6,560 bases of DNA, from contig JADKFD010000088.1 in assembly GCA_016717705.1 (NCBI GenBank), forward strand, positions 1-6,560, given 5' to 3'. The translations under genes were made by a program, and so were the position numbers. The notes under the pieces were generated by a model. That model saw nothing but the letters and a program-made list of their open reading frames with translations. It was not told the origin of the DNA and made no database searches. The DNA comes from Rhodanobacteraceae bacterium (lineage in GTDB: Bacteria > Pseudomonadota > Gammaproteobacteria > Xanthomonadales > SZUA-5). Each line of letters opens with the position of its first letter. The first letter of the stretch is position 1. Below are positions 6,127 to 6,560 of this stretch, piece by piece.

Positions 6127-6560
6127 ATGCTCCCGATTCGTCCGCTGCTTGTAGTGCTCACCGCATTGTTCGCGGTCATCCCCACACCGGTGCCCGCCGC
6201 AAGCGGCCGCTTCGTCGTGCTTGAACCAACGGTCGAGTCGAAGGAGATGCGCGAGCAGGCGCGCGGCATGCATGCGAGCGGCACCTTGCAGGAACTTGCC
6301 AGGGGACTGAATGCGATCTTCGTGCTGCCGCGCGATATCGGCCTGCGCTTCGCCGAGTGTGGTGTGGCCAACGCCTTTTACGACCCATCGAATCACGAAA
6401 TCTGGATGTGTCTCGAGCTCATCGACGGGATGGCCGAGACGCTCGAGGGACAATTCGAGGATGAGGAATCGACGACCAATGCGCTGGCCGGCGCCTTTGT
6501 TGCGGTCGTCCTGCACGAGGCCGGCCATGCGCTCGTCGACGTGTTGAGATTCCGATCACC
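6127..6560 (+). CDS. Exported DUF4344-type zinc metallopeptidase (partial, 3' end off window)
   Basis: The 5' part of a putative secreted zinc-dependent peptidase. Residues 1-25 form a signal peptide (MLPIRP, a hydrophobic core, then a likely cut after PVPAA). The mature part carries LNAIFVLPRDIGLRFAECG (61-79), the NAFYDPSNHEIWMCLELI stretch (82-99) and the zinc motif HEAGH at 130-134 within VVLHEAGHALVDVL. The CG..NAFYDP layout ahead of HExxH is what I know of the DUF4344 family. ATG 6127 is chosen because the signal peptide begins there, although the Shine-Dalgarno is poor. The frame stays open in this window, but after VLRF the family normally reads PITG, and here that needs one extra C at 6552-6553 (TTCCG for TTCCCG), so another frame break is likely. 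Its substrate is unknown. The catalytic glutamate is Glu131; the third zinc ligand would lie beyond the window. Confidence 0.85.
   Translation, partial: MLPIRPLLVVLTALFAVIPTPVPAASGRFVVLEPTVESKEMREQARGMHASGTLQELARGLNAIFVLPRDIGLRFAECGVANAFYDPSNHEIWMCLELIDGMAETLEGQFEDEESTTNALAGAFVAVVLHEAGHALVDVLRFRS

Noticed and set aside
1..6560. CRISPR array, tRNA, rRNA, insertion sequence or phage integration site
   Set aside because: No regularly spaced direct repeats, cloverleaf sequence, transposase or integrase motifs, or target-site duplications were seen on either strand.

Overview
The window is high-GC bacterial DNA. Its gene families are a TIGR02999-type ECF sigma factor paired with a TPR-bearing Ser/Thr kinase, a DUF11 protein with an IPTL-CTERM-type tail, and a DUF4344-type metallopeptidase. 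This mix suggests a proteobacterium, perhaps of the Xanthomonadales (Rhodanobacteraceae/Xanthomonadaceae). That assignment is inferred from gene families and composition only, because no rRNA or other marker gene is present.

Layout. Minus strand, right to left: an ECF-like sigma factor (3354-2791), a 144-nt structured spacer, then a membrane-anchored Ser/Thr kinase with a long TPR tail (2646 to beyond position 1). Plus strand, diverging from the sigma gene: an exported DUF11-repeat protein (3631-5748) that ends in an IPTL-CTERM-type sorting signal and whose reading frame is broken many times. Next comes a spacer with three hairpins and a possible small minus-strand gene (5867-6019). Last is the 5' end of an exported zinc metallopeptidase (6127 to beyond the window end).

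How the genes may work together. Sigma factors of this family commonly sit beside kinases of this kind, and the two genes here look like one transcription unit. The kinase architecture (cytoplasmic kinase domain, one membrane span, TPRs predicted in the periplasm) suggests envelope sensing. The exported protein is read divergently from the same 276-nt promoter region and could be a target of the pair; that is a hypothesis.

Sequence quality. The kinase frame breaks twice, the DUF11 gene at least a dozen times, and the peptidase apparently once in its last bases. Most breaks can be mended by one base, often in a short run of identical bases, and coherent protein continues in the new frame. This looks more like uncorrected sequencing or assembly error than old gene decay, although the DUF11 gene is hit far harder than its neighbours. 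I saw no tRNA, rRNA, CRISPR array, transposase or integrase.
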